A DNA stretch of 5,786 nucleotides from Pseudomonadota bacterium (GTDB taxonomy: Bacteria; BMS3Abin14), in the NCBI GenBank assembly GCA_030636965.1, contig DAOVVW010000081.1:1-5786 (forward strand). The letters are read 5' to 3'. The notes under the pieces were generated by a model, which saw only the letters and a list, made by a program, of their open reading frames with translations, searched no databases and was not told the DNA's origin. The translations under genes and the position numbers were made by a program. Below are positions 5,532 to 5,786 of this stretch, piece by piece. Each line of letters opens with the position of its first letter. Within the stretch, counting starts at the first letter, position 1.

Positions 5532-5670
5532 TCGTAAAAAGTCCATCCATGGCTTTTTACTCCGCGGAAAGTGAAAAATGTCATTTTCACTTTCCTCACA
5601 AATCAACGACTTGCGGTGCAAGTCATCGATTTGGGCGCCCTCAATGGGCGCGTTTGATGACTTTTTACGA
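5532..5670. mobile_element. MITE-like element, 139 bp, with terminal inverted repeats and four hairpins
   Basis: The ends are a perfect 12-bp inverted repeat, TCGTAAAAAGTC (5532-5543) and GACTTTTTACGA (5659-5670), extending to about 15 bp with a one-base bulge. Inside are four successive stems: GTAAAAAG/CTTTTTAC (5534-5560); a perfect 12-bp stem GGAAAGTGAAAA/TTTTCACTTTCC with a 6-nt loop (5566-5595); a 15-bp stem with two imperfect pairs around GGT (5600-5632); and GCGCCC/GGGCGC around TCAAT (5635-5651). No protein is encoded. A partial copy lies at 1423-1480. No target-site duplication is clear. It could be a non-autonomous transposable element or a structured-RNA repeat. Confidence 0.75.
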
Positions 5671-5684
5671 AGTCATAAGCATTA

Positions 5685-5706
5685 ACTCAGCTTCTATCGT
5701 CTGAGT
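5685..5706. other. Small inverted repeat upstream of the last gene
   Basis: ACTCAG and CTGAGT form a perfect 6-bp inverted repeat around a 10-base loop, 60 bases before the start of the final gene. It may be an operator or a leader stem, but it is short enough to be chance. I could not place a convincing promoter between the MITE-like element and the gene. Confidence 0.2.
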
Positions 5707-5765
5707 CTGCTAAACTTGATAGCGCAAAATATCTTCAGTAACCAGAAACAGAACAAAGGAGGAAC

Positions 5766-5786
5766 ATGATGAAGCGGTTTGCAGCA
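5766..5786 (+). CDS. Start of an unidentified gene (first codons only)
   Basis: AAAGGAGG (5755-5762) is an excellent ribosome binding site followed by two consecutive ATG codons at 5766 and 5769. The frame reads MMKRFAA and runs off the window. The second ATG has the better spacing (six bases after GGAGG, against three for the first), so translation may begin there. A Lys-Arg followed by small hydrophobic residues fits the beginning of a signal peptide or membrane segment, but seven codons are too few for any assignment. Confidence 0.65.

Noticed and set aside
5520..5680. Target-site duplication around the MITE-like element
   Set aside because: Flanks (GATAGGG on the left, AGTCATAA on the right) share no convincing direct repeat, so none is claimed.

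Overview
The window shows a bacterial chromosome segment of medium GC content. It carries the 3' part of a class II fumarase gene, a complete AcnA/IRP1-type aconitase gene, an opposed RelE/RHH toxin-antitoxin pair between them, an orphan Hcp-like secreted protein gene, and the first codons of another gene. Operon style, strong Shine-Dalgarno sites and protein families are bacterial. The intergenic spacers are unusually repeat-rich. The set resembles uncultured Desulfobacterota-like or related Gram-negative genomes, but that placement is inference and weak.

Layout. Bases 1-963 (+) encode the last 320 residues of fumarase. Bases 964-1133 are a repeat-filled spacer. Bases 1134-1709 (-) hold the antitoxin followed by the toxin, with an operator-like palindrome and a strong ribosome binding site ahead of the antitoxin. 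Bases 1710-1908 are the leader of the aconitase gene, with a second copy of a spacer repeat and a GC-rich hairpin. Bases 1909-4707 (+) are aconitase. Bases 4708-4823 are a convergent spacer made of 7-nt repeats that switch to their reverse complement. Bases 4824-5330 (-) are the Hcp-like gene with a good sigma70-type promoter at 5386-5414. Bases 5532-5670 are a 139-bp MITE-like element with terminal inverted repeats and four internal hairpins. A new gene starts at 5766 (+).

Functionally, fumarase and aconitase are TCA-cycle enzymes that probably belong to the same metabolic locus, although each may be transcribed on its own. The toxin-antitoxin pair lies on the opposite strand between them and is bracketed by a 21-nt perfect direct repeat, which suggests it is an inserted cassette.

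The most striking observation is that a 58-bp fragment matching one end of the 5532-5670 element sits exactly between antitoxin and toxin. Deleting it on paper restores an antitoxin ending in Tyr-stop and a 5-nt gap to the toxin ATG, the usual compact arrangement. The insertion therefore seems to have uncoupled the pair and supplied the antitoxin with a new stop codon. Two further points merit attention: a cysteine-rich insert of about 34 residues in the aconitase just before its iron-sulfur cluster ligands, and an Hcp-family protein with an N-terminal export signal.
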